Below, in pieces: positions 26,946 through 35,527 of a stretch of 60,166 nt of DNA; the first letter of the stretch is position 1; every line of letters begins with the position of its first letter. Location of the stretch: positions 1 to 60,166 of the forward strand of contig CALMYH010000079.1 in the NCBI GenBank assembly GCA_937873395.1. Reading direction: 5' to 3'. The stretch is from an uncultured Burkholderiales bacterium. Lineage in GTDB: Bacteria; Pseudomonadota; Gammaproteobacteria; Burkholderiales; Burkholderiaceae_C. Below the pieces are notes generated by a model. It did no database searches. It was not told where the DNA came from and saw only the letters and a list, made by a program, of their open reading frames with translations. A program made the position numbers and the translations under genes.

Positions 26946-28115
26946 ATGTCCGCAAACCCATCCCCAGGCAACCACCGCCGACGCCACGACGTCACCATCC
27001 GCGGTGCCGGCATCGTCGGTCAGACCCTGGCGCTGCTGCTGGCGCGCGACCGATTGCGGGTCGCCCTGGTGGATCGGCCTGGCAGGTCGTCCGCAGACGC
27101 GGTCGACGTGCGTGCCTATGCCCTGAACACCGCTTCCCGAGATCTGCTGCAATCCTTGCGCTGCTGGCCGGACTCCCCCGCCGGCGACCAGGGAACACCA
27201 GCGGTGACGGCGGTCCGGGCCATGCAGGTGCACGGCGACGATGGGGGCCGGCTCGGTTTCGACAGCGGTGGGCGGAGCACCGAGGCCCTGACCTGGATAG
27301 TCGACGTGCCCGTCCTGGAGCGCCGCCTCGCCGAAGCGGTGGGCTTCCAGAGCGGCATAGACCGCCTCGACGAAGCGCCCAACAGCCCCCTGACTGTCGT
27401 CTGCGAAGGCAAGCGCAGCCAGACCCGCGAATCGCTGGGCATCGAGTTCGATGTCCGGCCCTATCCCCACAAGGCCCTGGCGGCGAGGCTGCGCTGTGCG
27501 CAGCCTCATGGGGGCGTGGCCCGCCAGTGGTTCCGTGACGGTCAGATCATGGCCCTGCTGCCGCTGGAGGGCGACGGGGGACTGGCCGTGGCCCTGGTCT
27601 GGTCCCTGCCCACCGCCCTGGCCGAAACCACCTGCCAGCTGGAGCCGGCCGCCCTGGCCGAGGCCGTCCAGGGCTTTTGCGGCCATGCCCTGGGTGACAT
27701 GGTGCTGGAAGGGCCGGTCCAGGCCTGGCCACTGGAGCTGTCTCGGGCCCGGCGCTGGATCGCCAGCACCTCCTTCGGCGCCGTGGCCCTGGCCGGCGAC
27801 GCTGCCCACGCCATGCATCCGCTGGCGGGTCAGGGCCTGAACGTCGGGCTGGCCGATGTGGCCGAGCTGGCGCGCGTGTTGCACGAACGGGAATACTGGA
27901 GAGAGCTCGGCAACCTGCGTCTGCTGCGCCGCTATGAGCGAGCCCGCCAGGCCGACGTCCACGCCATGGGATGGCTGACCGACGGTCTGTTCAACCTGTT
28001 CGGACACGACGATGCCCGTGTCCAGGCCTTGCGCAACTGGGGCATGACAGGCGTCGATCGCCTGGGCGCGCTCAAACACTGGCTGGCCCGCCAGGCCTCG
28101 GGCGTGCACGCCTGA
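26946..28115 (+). CDS. UbiH/UbiF/VisC-family FAD-dependent hydroxylase
   Basis: This 389-residue protein has G-A-G-I-V-G at about 20-25 and the G-D motif G-D-A-A-H-A-M-H-P-L-A-G-Q-G-L-N-V-G with D285, the signature of ubiquinone-ring hydroxylases. It probably hydroxylates a ubiquinone precursor; which ring position cannot be decided here. It is followed 35 bases later by dsbC. The region before the ATG has TAAAAT about 7 bases upstream of the start but no convincing ribosome-binding site. Confidence 0.85.
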   Translation: MSANPSPGNHRRRHDVTIRGAGIVGQTLALLLARDRLRVALVDRPGRSSADAVDVRAYALNTASRDLLQSLRCWPDSPAGDQGTPAVTAVRAMQVHGDDGGRLGFDSGGRSTEALTWIVDVPVLERRLAEAVGFQSGIDRLDEAPNSPLTVVCEGKRSQTRESLGIEFDVRPYPHKALAARLRCAQPHGGVARQWFRDGQIMALLPLEGDGGLAVALVWSLPTALAETTCQLEPAALAEAVQGFCGHALGDMVLEGPVQAWPLELSRARRWIASTSFGAVALAGDAAHAMHPLAGQGLNVGLADVAELARVLHEREYWRELGNLRLLRRYERARQADVHAMGWLTDGLFNLFGHDDARVQALRNWGMTGVDRLGALKHWLARQASGVHA

Positions 28116-28150
28116 CCCCTATTCATTCTGCCCACCGCCGGACTTTACCG

Positions 28151-28867
28151 ATGCCATCTGTTCACCGCCTTCTTCTGCTGGCCCTGTCGGTCCTGTGCAC
28201 AGGGGTCTTTGCCCAGGAAGCGGTGATCCGCAAGAACCTGGCCGAGCGCCTGCCCAACCTGCCACCCATCGACGAGGTGCGCCCGACACCCATGCGGGGC
28301 CTGTTCGAAGTCCGGGTCAACCAGACCGACATCTTCTACACGGACGCCCAGGGCAACCACATCATCCAGGGCTCCATGTTCGACACACGGGCTCGCGTGG
28401 ACCTGACCGAGCAGCGCCTGCAGCAGCTGACTGCAGTGGCATTCAAGGATCTGCCGCTGAAAGACGCCTTCAAGGTCGTGCGCGGCAACGGCCGACGCCA
28501 GATGGCGGTGTTCAGCGACCCCAACTGCGGCTTCTGCAAACGCTTCGAGCAGGACCTGCTCACCATCGACAACGTCACCGTGCATGTCTTCCTGTACCCC
28601 ATCCTCGGCGCCGATTCGGTGGCCAAGTCGGTGCACATCTGGTGCGCCAAGGACCGGGAAAAGGCCTACATGGACTGGATGCTGAACAGCATCACACCGC
28701 CCACGGCCAGTTGCGACACGGCCCCGCTGGAGCGCAACGTGGCATTCGGCCGCAAGCACCGCATCAACGGCACACCGGCCAGCTTCTTCGTCGACGGCAC
28801 GCGCATGCCCGGCGCCGTCGGCGCAGACCAGATCGCCCGCAAGCTCGCCGAAGCCAAACAGCCATGA
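28151..28867 (+). CDS. dsbC: Periplasmic disulfide isomerase DsbC
   Basis: This 238-residue protein has a signal peptide (residues 1 to about 21, ending V-F-A-Q), an N-terminal dimerisation domain and a thioredoxin-fold catalytic domain. Active site C-G-F-C is at 126-129 (N-C-G-F-C-K-R-F), followed by the cis-proline block G-T-P-A-S-F-F-V-D-G. It reshuffles wrong disulfides and needs DsbD for reduction. The start at 28151 is chosen because it begins the signal peptide. It ends in an ATGA overlap with the next gene. Confidence 0.95.
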   Translation: MPSVHRLLLLALSVLCTGVFAQEAVIRKNLAERLPNLPPIDEVRPTPMRGLFEVRVNQTDIFYTDAQGNHIIQGSMFDTRARVDLTEQRLQQLTAVAFKDLPLKDAFKVVRGNGRRQMAVFSDPNCGFCKRFEQDLLTIDNVTVHVFLYPILGADSVAKSVHIWCAKDREKAYMDWMLNSITPPTASCDTAPLERNVAFGRKHRINGTPASFFVDGTRMPGAVGADQIARKLAEAKQP

Positions 28868-29337
28868 GCCTGCCCTCCCTGGACGACCCCGGCGACCGCG
28901 CGCTGGCGCTCACCCTCGGCTATGCCGGACTGATCCCCTTCGTGCTGCTGGCCCTCACACTCTGGCTGGTCGACGTCGACCTGCGCCTCTGGGTCTCGAT
29001 CGCCCTGGCCGGCTACGCAGCCCTGATCGTCTCTTTCCTGGGTGGCATCCACTGGGGGCTGGCGTGGCTGGCTGGTCGCCCGGGCAGCCAGCCGGCGGCA
29101 GCCCACGCCCAGCGCGTCCATTTCCTCTGGGGTGTGCTTCCCTCCCTGCTGGCCTGGCCCGGCCTGCTGATGCCGGCCCACGCGGGCCTGGCCTGGCTGG
29201 GTTTTCTCGTCCTGCTTTGTTACGGCGTTGACCGCAAGCTCTACCAGCGAGCCGGCCTGGCCATCTGGCTGACCCTGCGCTTTCGCCTGACCGCGGTGGC
29301 CGCCCTGAGTTGCTTCATCGGGGCTGCGGCGCTCTGA
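28864..29337 (+). CDS. DUF3429-family inner-membrane protein
   Basis: This 157-residue protein has about five membrane segments; the block F-L-G-G-I-H-W-G-L-A is the DUF3429 signature. Function is unknown. It overlaps the dsbC stop by 4 bases and is followed by the M61 peptidase after 17 bases, so the four genes from the UbiH homologue on look like one operon. Confidence 0.85.
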   Translation: MSLPSLDDPGDRALALTLGYAGLIPFVLLALTLWLVDVDLRLWVSIALAGYAALIVSFLGGIHWGLAWLAGRPGSQPAAAHAQRVHFLWGVLPSLLAWPGLLMPAHAGLAWLGFLVLLCYGVDRKLYQRAGLAIWLTLRFRLTAVAALSCFIGAAAL

Positions 29338-29354
29338 CGGCCCCGGCCATCAAC

Positions 29355-31187
29355 ATGACCCCTGCCAAGACCTCCGACCGCCGCCCCGCCGGCGCCACCC
29401 GGGCCATCCGGTACCGCATTGGTGTGCACCGGCTACAGGCGCACCTGTTCGAAGTGGTGATGCAGTTGCCCAGCCCGAGCGAACGCCAGGTACTGAGCCT
29501 GCCGGTGTGGATCCCGGGCAGCTACCTGGTGCGCGAGTTTTCCCAGCACCTGCAGCACCTGACCGCCACGCAGGGCAGCCAGGGGATCCCGGTGCTCCAG
29601 CTCGACAAACACCGCTGGCAGGTGCTCGCCGAACCAGGGCGTCCCCTGAGCTTGCGTTACGAGGTCTATGCCTTCGATGCTTCGGTGCGCACCGCCTTTC
29701 TGGACAGTACACGCGGTTTCTTCAACCCGACCAGCCTGTGCCTGCGCGCCGTGGGCCACGAGGACCTGCCACACGAGATCGAACTGAGCACCGAGCGCGT
29801 GCCGACCGACTGGCAGGTGGCCACGGCCCTGTCGCCCCTGCAGACCGATTTGAAAGGCTTCGGCAGTTACCGGGCGACCGGTTACGACGAGCTGGCCGAC
29901 AACCCTGTCGAACTGGGGCCGTTCTGGAGCACCGACTTCGAGGCCTGCGGCGTGCCCCACCGCTTCATCGTCAGCGGAGCCGGTGGCTGGTTCGACGGCG
30001 AGCGGCTGGTCGAAGACACGCGCCGCATCTGCGAGGAACAGATCCGGTTCTGGCACGGCGAGGAACCGCCGCCGTTCGACCGCTACGTATTCATGCTGCA
30101 CGCCAGCGGTGAAGGCTATGGCGGACTGGAACACCGGCAATCGACGGCCCTGATCTGCGCACGAACCGACTTGCCCGCCTTGTCCACCGATCCGGCAACC
30201 AGCGACATGGGCAAGGCCACGCGTGGCAAACCGACCGAGGGCTACACCACGCTGCTGGGCCTGATCAGCCACGAGTACTTCCACACCTGGAACGTCAAAC
30301 GCCTGCGTCCGGCCGAATTCCGGCGCTGTGACTACGACGCCGAGAACTACACCGAACTGCTGTGGTTCTTCGAGGGCTTCACCAGCTACTACGACGACCT
30401 GCTGCTGCGCCGTGCCGGCCTCATTGACGATCCGACCTACTTGCGCCTGCTGTCCAAAACCGTCAACCAGGTGCTGCAGACGCCCGGCCGCCATGTGCAG
30501 AGCGTGGCCCAGGCCAGCTTCGACGCCTGGGTCAAGTACTACCGCATGGGCGAGAACACTGCCAACGCCACGGTCAGCTACTACACCAAGGGCTCGCTGG
30601 TGGCGCTGTGCCTGGACCTGACCCTGCGAGCCGAGGGTCGGACCAGCCTGGACGAGGTCATGCGCGCCCTGTGGCAACGCACCGGTGGCGGACCGATGCG
30701 CGAGGCGGACCTGGCTCAGGTGCTGCGAAAGCTGAGCGGCCGCAACTTCGTCGACGAACTGTCCCGCTGGGTGCATGGCACCGAAGAACTGCCGGTACTC
30801 GATCTGCTGCAGCGGCACGGCGTCCAGGTGCATCAGGAGCCCGCACCCCTGGCCCAGCAACTCGGCTTGCGCGTGACCGAAACCGACGGCATCCTGGTCA
30901 AGCAGGTCTTGCGCGGCGGCGCCGCCGAGGCCGCCGGTCTGGCAGCCGGGGACGAATGGCTGGCCATCGAATTGCCCGCCGCGCGCCGGGGTGTGCCGCC
31001 CGAGGCCTGGCGCGTGCGCAAGCTCGACGAGGTCCGGCTGCTGCGCGGACGCCGCCAGCGCGTCATCGCCCTGGTTTCCAGGGACCGCCGGCTCCTGCGC
31101 TGTCCGATCGACTGGCCGCAGGCTGAAACCGTGGTGAGACTGGCGGTGGCCGACGGCCCACGCGCGAGCGCCTGGCTGGATCGTTGA
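29355..31187 (+). CDS. M61-family glycyl aminopeptidase-like metalloprotease with PDZ domain
   Basis: This encodes 610 residues. The zinc motif H-E-Y-F-H is at 306-310 with the downstream glutamate in E-L-L-W-F-F-E-G-F-T-S-Y-Y. A PDZ domain follows near residues 490-560 (G-I-L-V-K-Q-V-L-R-G-G-A-A-E-A-A-G-L). There is no signal peptide, so it is probably cytoplasmic. The ATG at 29355 is preferred over an upstream one because the intervening residues overlap the previous gene. It converges with paaK, leaving 16 bases. Confidence 0.92.
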   Translation: MTPAKTSDRRPAGATRAIRYRIGVHRLQAHLFEVVMQLPSPSERQVLSLPVWIPGSYLVREFSQHLQHLTATQGSQGIPVLQLDKHRWQVLAEPGRPLSLRYEVYAFDASVRTAFLDSTRGFFNPTSLCLRAVGHEDLPHEIELSTERVPTDWQVATALSPLQTDLKGFGSYRATGYDELADNPVELGPFWSTDFEACGVPHRFIVSGAGGWFDGERLVEDTRRICEEQIRFWHGEEPPPFDRYVFMLHASGEGYGGLEHRQSTALICARTDLPALSTDPATSDMGKATRGKPTEGYTTLLGLISHEYFHTWNVKRLRPAEFRRCDYDAENYTELLWFFEGFTSYYDDLLLRRAGLIDDPTYLRLLSKTVNQVLQTPGRHVQSVAQASFDAWVKYYRMGENTANATVSYYTKGSLVALCLDLTLRAEGRTSLDEVMRALWQRTGGGPMREADLAQVLRKLSGRNFVDELSRWVHGTEELPVLDLLQRHGVQVHQEPAPLAQQLGLRVTETDGILVKQVLRGGAAEAAGLAAGDEWLAIELPAARRGVPPEAWRVRKLDEVRLLRGRRQRVIALVSRDRRLLRCPIDWPQAETVVRLAVADGPRASAWLDR

Positions 31188-31203
31188 ACGCGACGCCTCC
31201 GTC

Positions 31204-32499
31204 TCAGCGCTTGCGCAGGTCCACCACCCGCTTGGCCTTGCCCTGGCTGCGCTCGACGCCACCCTCGGGCCGCAACTCCACCTCGACACTGCTGCCCACA
31301 TAGACCTTGACCTCGTGGCGCAGCAGCTCGGCCGCCGCCCGCGCCTCGATGCTGTCGGGTGACAGGCCGGGCCGGGTCTCGATGGCCACCGTCAGGTTGT
31401 CCATCGGGCCGTCGCGGGTCAGGATGCACTGGTAGTGCGCGGTGAGTTCCGGGCGCTTGAGGATCAACTCCTCGATCTGGGTCGGAAACACGTTGACGCC
31501 GCGCACGATCATCATGTCGTCGCTGCGGCCGGTGATCTTCTCCATGCGGCGCATGGTGCGCGCCGTGCCGGGCAGCAGGCGGGTGAGGTCGCGCGTGCGG
31601 TAGCGGATGATGGGCAGGGCTTCCTTGGTCAGGCTGGTGAACACCAGCTCGCCGAGTTCGCCGTCGGCCACCGGCTCGCCGGTGTCGGGGTTGATGATCT
31701 CGGGATAGAAATGGTCTTCCCAGATGGTGGGGCCGTCCTTGGTCTCGACACACTCGTTGGCCACGCCCGGCCCCATGACCTCCGACAGGCCGTAGATGTC
31801 GACCGCATCGATGTCCATGCGGGCCTCGATGGCCACGCGCATGTCGTTGGTCCAGGGCTCCGCCCCGAAGATGCCGATGCGCACGCTGCTCTCGCGCGGG
31901 TCGATGCCCTGCCGCTCGAACTCGTCGGCAATCGCCAGCATGTAGCTGGGCGTGACCATGATGATGTCGGGCCGGAAGTCCTGCATCAGCTGCACCTGGC
32001 GCTCGGTCTGGCCGCCGCCGAAGGGCACCACCGTCAGGCCCAGCTTCTCGGCGCCGTAGTGGGCACCCAGGCCCCCGGTGAACAGGCCGTAACCATAACT
32101 CACGTGCACCATGTCGCCGGGCCGCGCGCCGCTGGCGCGGATGCTGCGCGCCACCACACCGGCCCAGGTGTCGATGTCCCTGAGCGTGTAGCCCACCACC
32201 GTCGGTTTGCCGGTGGTGCCGCTGCTGGCATGGATGCGCGCGCACTTTTCGCGTGGCACGGCGAATATGCCGAAGGGGTAGCTGTCGCGCAGGTCCTTCT
32301 TGGTGGTGAACGGGAATTTCGACAGATCGGCCAGCGTCTTGCAGTCGTCCGGATGCACGCCGGCTTCGTCAAACTTGCGACGGTAGACCGGCGAGTTCTG
32401 GTAAGCGTGGCGCAGCGTGGCCTGCAGGCGCTTGAGTTGCAGGCCACGCAGTTCGTCGATGCTGGCCTTCTCGATGGGTTCGAGCGGAAAGTGGTTCAT
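31204..32499 (-). CDS. paaK: Phenylacetate-CoA ligase PaaK
   Basis: This 431-residue ANL-superfamily ligase has the AMP-binding loop S-S-G-T-T-G-K-P and the PaaK block V-D-I-Y-G-L-S-E-V-M-G-P-G. It activates phenylacetate to phenylacetyl-CoA with ATP, the entry step of the aerobic paa pathway. It starts in an ATGA overlap with the paaI stop and is the last gene of the paaG-paaI-paaK set. The ring epoxidase genes paaABCDE and paaZ are not in the window. Confidence 0.96.
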   Translation of the reverse strand: MNHFPLEPIEKASIDELRGLQLKRLQATLRHAYQNSPVYRRKFDEAGVHPDDCKTLADLSKFPFTTKKDLRDSYPFGIFAVPREKCARIHASSGTTGKPTVVGYTLRDIDTWAGVVARSIRASGARPGDMVHVSYGYGLFTGGLGAHYGAEKLGLTVVPFGGGQTERQVQLMQDFRPDIIMVTPSYMLAIADEFERQGIDPRESSVRIGIFGAEPWTNDMRVAIEARMDIDAVDIYGLSEVMGPGVANECVETKDGPTIWEDHFYPEIINPDTGEPVADGELGELVFTSLTKEALPIIRYRTRDLTRLLPGTARTMRRMEKITGRSDDMMIVRGVNVFPTQIEELILKRPELTAHYQCILTRDGPMDNLTVAIETRPGLSPDSIEARAAAELLRHEVKVYVGSSVEVELRPEGGVERSQGKAKRVVDLRKR

Positions 32500-32936
32500 G
32501 TGCCCTCCTCTTCGGGAAAGATGCTGCCGGGAATCACCGCGCTCTTGCCGCGGAACATGGCCACCACTTCCCCCTTCTGGTTGCTGACCTTCATGTCGTA
32601 GATGCCGTGCCGGCCTTGCAGCACCTGCTCCTGGCCTTCGCAGGTCAGCACATCGCCTTCAAGGCCCGGCTTGAGAAATTCGATGTTGCAGCCAGCCGCC
32701 ACCGCGTTCCTGTTGTAGCTGTTGCAGGCATAGGCGAAGGTGGTGTCCGCCAGCGTGAAAATGAAGCCACCGTGGCAGATTTTGTGGCCGTTGAGGTGCA
32801 GGGGTCTGACGGTCATGCGCAGCACGGCGCGCCCTGGCGCCACGCTCACGATCTCGATGCCCATGGTCTCGCGGGCCGCCACGTCGGCCGCAAACATGGC
32901 CTCTCCGACCCGGGTCGCGCGTTGCTCAGGAGTCAC
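32496..32936 (-). CDS. paaI: Hydroxyphenylacetyl-CoA thioesterase PaaI
   Basis: This 146-residue hotdog-fold thioesterase contains L-H-L-N-G-H-K-I-C-H-G-G-F-I-F-T-L-A-D-T, the PaaI catalytic helix region. It releases CoA from dead-end hydroxyphenylacetyl-CoA esters and so protects the CoA pool. It starts with GTG, one base after the paaG stop. This start gives the family's usual M-T-P-E-Q N terminus and 146-residue length. Confidence 0.93.
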   Translation of the reverse strand: MTPEQRATRVGEAMFAADVAARETMGIEIVSVAPGRAVLRMTVRPLHLNGHKICHGGFIFTLADTTFAYACNSYNRNAVAAGCNIEFLKPGLEGDVLTCEGQEQVLQGRHGIYDMKVSNQKGEVVAMFRGKSAVIPGSIFPEEEGT

Positions 32937-32937
32937 T

Positions 32938-33744
32938 TCATTCCCCCTTGAACTGCGCCGGGCGCTTCTGGCGAAAAGCCATCACACCCTCGATGTAGTC
33001 GTGCGTGCGGCCCAGGGCCGACTGGGTGTCGCGCTCGACATCCAGCTGCTCGTCCAGCGAGCGCCGGCCGGCATCGCGCAGCAGCGCCCGCGTGGCGACC
33101 AGCGCTTTGGTGGGCATCACGGCCAGCTTGTCGGCCATGGTCAGCGCGGCGGCGAGCGGGTCGTCGGCCACGTCCCAGATCATGCCCCAGTCCTTGGCCT
33201 GCTGGGCCGGCAGCTTGTCGCCGGTCATGGCCAGCGCCATGGCGCGCGCCAGGCCCAGACGCTCGACCAGGAACCAGCTGCCACCGGCGTCCGGAATCAG
33301 GCCGATCTTGCTGAAGGCCTGGATGAAACTGGCGCCCGGCGCGGCAATCGCGATGTCGCAGGTCATGGCCAACGAGGCACCCGCCCCGGCGGCCACCCCG
33401 TTGACGGCGGCGATCACCGGAAAGCGCAGCGACTGGATGCGGCGTGCCGTCGGGTTGAACGCCTGGTCGATGACCGGGCCCGGGTCGGCGCGCTGGACCA
33501 GGTCGGGGCCGGGCTCGAAGTCGAACTCGGCCAGGTCGGCACCGGCGCAGAAACCGCGGCCGGCACCGGTGATGACCAGGGCCCGGATCACCGGGTTGGC
33601 CTCGGCCCGATCCAGCGCGGCCCACAGGTCGCGGTGCATCTGGCGCGTGAAACTGTTGAGCGCGTCGGGGCGGTTCAGGGTGACCAGGGCAACGGCGCCG
33701 CGCTCTTCATAGAGCACGGAGGCGCCGGCGGTGGGGGCGTTCAT
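32938..33744 (-). CDS. paaG: Ring-epoxyphenylacetyl-CoA isomerase PaaG
   Basis: This 268-residue crotonase-fold enzyme has G-A-G-R-G-F-C-A-G-A-D-L-A-E-F in the oxyanion region and S-F-I-Q-A-F-S-K-I-G-L-I-P-D-A-G-G-S-W, typical of PaaG, which turns the 1,2-epoxide into an oxepin. The start at 33744 gives the standard N terminus; an in-frame ATG 60 bases upstream adds non-conserved residues. It heads the minus-strand paaGIK operon and has a palindromic operator about 65 bases upstream. Confidence 0.92.
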   Translation of the reverse strand: MNAPTAGASVLYEERGAVALVTLNRPDALNSFTRQMHRDLWAALDRAEANPVIRALVITGAGRGFCAGADLAEFDFEPGPDLVQRADPGPVIDQAFNPTARRIQSLRFPVIAAVNGVAAGAGASLAMTCDIAIAAPGASFIQAFSKIGLIPDAGGSWFLVERLGLARAMALAMTGDKLPAQQAKDWGMIWDVADDPLAAALTMADKLAVMPTKALVATRALLRDAGRRSLDEQLDVERDTQSALGRTHDYIEGVMAFRQKRPAQFKGE

Positions 33745-33809
33745 GGGCAAATGTCTCCTCGGGCCATCGGAATGTGGCGCCTGTGTTCGGGCAACAGGCG
33801 TCAATTTAC

Positions 33810-33837
33810 CATTAACCGACCGATGGGTCGGTTAATG
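33810..33837. promoter_or_regulatory. 12-bp perfect inverted repeat, TetR/PaaR-type operator
   Basis: CATTAACCGACC (33810-33821) and GGTCGGTTAATG (33826-33837) are exact complements around a 4-base centre. Size and ACCGACC-type arms fit the TetR-family repressor PaaR that controls paa genes in betaproteobacteria. It lies in the promoter gap between paaG and the divergent hydratase. The repressor gene is not in the window. Confidence 0.7.
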
Positions 33838-33885
33838 TTTTCCCTCGGTGCCTGTCGTGGGCGGGCCGCACCACAGCGGCTATAG

Positions 33886-33901
33886 TTGACGCGTACGTCA
33901 A
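33886..33901. promoter_or_regulatory. LiuR-like palindrome before the enoyl-CoA hydratase
   Basis: TTGACGCGTACGTCAA has perfect 6-bp arms TTGACG/CGTCAA. It resembles the site described for LiuR, a MerR-family regulator of branched-chain amino acid and fatty acid breakdown (TTGACGT-NN-ACGTCAA type), with one mismatch. It lies 25 bases before the hydratase ATG. Assignment is by resemblance only. Confidence 0.5.
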
Positions 33902-33925
33902 TTCTTCCCCACCCCAGGACACACC

Positions 33926-34714
33926 ATGAGCGAGACTACCACCCCCGAACTGATCCAGGTGCGCACCGAAGGCCGCGTCGGCATCATCACCCTCAACCGC
34001 CCCAAGGCGCTCAACGCCCTGAACGAGCAGCTGATGAACGAGCTGGGCGCCGCGCTCAAGGCCTTCGACGCCGACGAGGGCATCGGCTGCATGGTCATCA
34101 CCGGCAGCGAAAAGGCCTTTGCCGCCGGCGCCGACATCGGCGCCATGGCCACCTACAGCTTCGCCGATGTCTACAAGAACGACTACATCACCCGCAACTG
34201 GGAAACCATCCGCACCGTCCGCAAGCCGGTGATCGCGGCCGTCAGCGGCTTTGCCCTGGGCGGCGGCTGCGAGCTGGCCATGATGTGCGACTTCATCATC
34301 GCCGCCGACAACGCCAGGTTCGGCCAGCCCGAGATCAAGCTGGGCATCATCCCGGGCGCCGGCGGCACCCAGCGTCTGCCGCGCGCGGTGGGCAAGGCCA
34401 AGGCCATGGACCTGGCGCTGACCGGCCGCATGATGGACGCCACCGAGGCCGAGCGTGCCGGGCTGGTCAGCCGGGTGGTGCCGCTGGACAAGCTGATGGA
34501 CGAGACCCTGGGCGCTGCGCTGCAGATCTGCCAGTTCTCGCAGATCGCGGTCATGGCGGCGAAGGAATGCGTGAACCGCGCCTACGAAGGCACGCTGGCC
34601 GACGGGGTCATGTTCGAGCGCCGCCTGTTCCACGCGCTGTTCGCCACCGACGACCAGAAGGAAGGCATGGACGCCTTCGTGAACAAGCGGGCCGCGGTGT
34701 TCAAACACCAATGA
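33926..34714 (+). CDS. Enoyl-CoA hydratase
   Basis: This 262-residue crotonase has the full oxyanion set: [29 protein letters not shown], and both catalytic glutamates ([22 protein letters not shown]). It hydrates short-chain enoyl-CoA and could act as PaaF in the phenylacetate route or in fatty and branched-chain acid breakdown. Two different operator-like palindromes upstream fit a shared role. It is not in the same transcript as paaGIK. Confidence 0.92.
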   Translation: MSETTTPELIQVRTEGRVGIITLNRPKALNALNEQLMNELGAALKAFDADEGIGCMVITGSEKAFAAGADIGAMATYSFADVYKNDYITRNWETIRTVRKPVIAAVSGFALGGGCELAMMCDFIIAADNARFGQPEIKLGIIPGAGGTQRLPRAVGKAKAMDLALTGRMMDATEAERAGLVSRVVPLDKLMDETLGAALQICQFSQIAVMAAKECVNRAYEGTLADGVMFERRLFHALFATDDQKEGMDAFVNKRAAVFKHQ

Positions 34715-34757
34715 CCCGGCGCGGGTGCGCTGGCCGGCAGGGCCGCCACCTGGCGCC

Positions 34758-34787
34758 TTGAGCAAGCCCCGAAAAATTGGCTATAAT
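34758..34787 (+). promoter_or_regulatory. Sigma-70 promoter of tRNA-Met
   Basis: -35 TTGAGC (34758-34763), an 18-base spacer and a perfect -10 TATAAT (34782-34787). The start would fall about 5 bases before the tRNA 5' end. The discriminator between -10 and tRNA is G/C-rich (GCGCG), as expected for a stringently controlled stable-RNA promoter. Confidence 0.8.
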
Positions 34788-34798
34788 GCGCGTCTTTC

Positions 34799-34875
34799 GG
34801 CGATATAGCTCAGTTGGTTAGAGCGCAGCATTCATAATGCTGATGTCGGTGGTTCAAGTCCACCTATCGCCACCA
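34799..34875 (+). tRNA. tRNA-Met (CAT anticodon), elongator type
   Basis: This is a 77-base cloverleaf with encoded CCA. Acceptor arm GGCGATA (34799-34805) pairs with TATCGCC (34865-34871). Anticodon stem CAGCA/TGCTG encloses loop TTCATAA, anticodon CAT. T-arm GGTGG-TTCAAGT-CCACC. A fully paired first acceptor pair argues against initiator tRNA. The body resembles betaproteobacterial elongator tRNA-Met rather than the lysidine-modified tRNA-Ile. Confidence 0.93.
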
Positions 34876-34880
34876 GACAC

Positions 34881-34914
34881 AAAAAGCGGACCCCGGCGAC
34901 GGAGTCCGCTTTTT
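34881..34914 (+). terminator. Rho-independent terminator after tRNA-Met
   Basis: AAAAAGCGGAC (34881-34891) pairs with GTCCGCTTTTT (34904-34914), an 11-bp stem closed by a 12-base loop, with the T-run in the 3' arm. It directly follows the tRNA 3' end and separates it from the YaeQ gene. Confidence 0.92.
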
Positions 34915-34947
34915 ATTTGTCCGCCCCCGTTCCGCCCCACGCCCGAC

Positions 34948-35508
34948 ATGGCTCTCAAGTCCACCATCTTCAAGGCGAACGTCGCCATCGCCGACATTGA
35001 CCACGGCTACTACGCCGACCATGCGCTGACCCTGGCCCGCCATCCGAGCGAGACCGACGAACGCATGATGGTCCGCCTGGTGGCGCTGGCGCTGCAGGCC
35101 CACGAACTCAACGACACCTGCGGTGGCGACGGCACCCTGGCCTTCGGTGCCGGCCTGTCCGACCCGGACGATCCGGACGCGTCACTGACCGATTTCACCG
35201 GCCGCAAGCGTCTGTGGATCGAGGTCGGCCAGCCGGAGGACAAACCCCTGTCCAAGGCCTGCAGCCAGGCCGACGCGGTGGTGGTCTATCCTTTCGGCTC
35301 GGCCGCCGAGGTGTGGTGGAAGGGCATCGAAAGCAAGCTGACGCGCCTGGACCGGCTGCAGGTCTGGCGCCTGCCCCATGAGCAGACTCAGGCGCTGACC
35401 CAGCTGGCCGAGCGCAGCATGCAACTGCAGGCACTCATCCAGGACGGCGCCATCACCCTGTCCAGCAACCTGGGCAGCGTACACCTGGAGCCGGTGCGCT
35501 GGAAGTGA
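34948..35508 (+). CDS. YaeQ-family protein
   Basis: This 186-residue protein has the YaeQ start M-A-L-K-S-T-I-F-K-A-N-V-A-I-A-D-I-D and the PD-(D/E)XK-like core L-W-I-E-V-G-Q-P with S-K-A-C-S-Q-A-D-A. The family has a nuclease-like fold but no settled activity. The ATG at 34948 is used since upstream in-frame residues run through the tRNA and terminator. It is a single gene, converging with the AhpD-like gene. Confidence 0.9.
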   Translation: MALKSTIFKANVAIADIDHGYYADHALTLARHPSETDERMMVRLVALALQAHELNDTCGGDGTLAFGAGLSDPDDPDASLTDFTGRKRLWIEVGQPEDKPLSKACSQADAVVVYPFGSAAEVWWKGIESKLTRLDRLQVWRLPHEQTQALTQLAERSMQLQALIQDGAITLSSNLGSVHLEPVRWK

Positions 35509-35527
35509 GTATCTGCTGACCCAGGCC

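Noticed and set aside
26934-26946. Leaderless mRNA for the UbiH-family gene (TAAAAT 7 bases before the ATG)
   Set aside because: No -35 element at proper spacing and AT-rich hexamers occur by chance; kept only as a remark in the gene entry.
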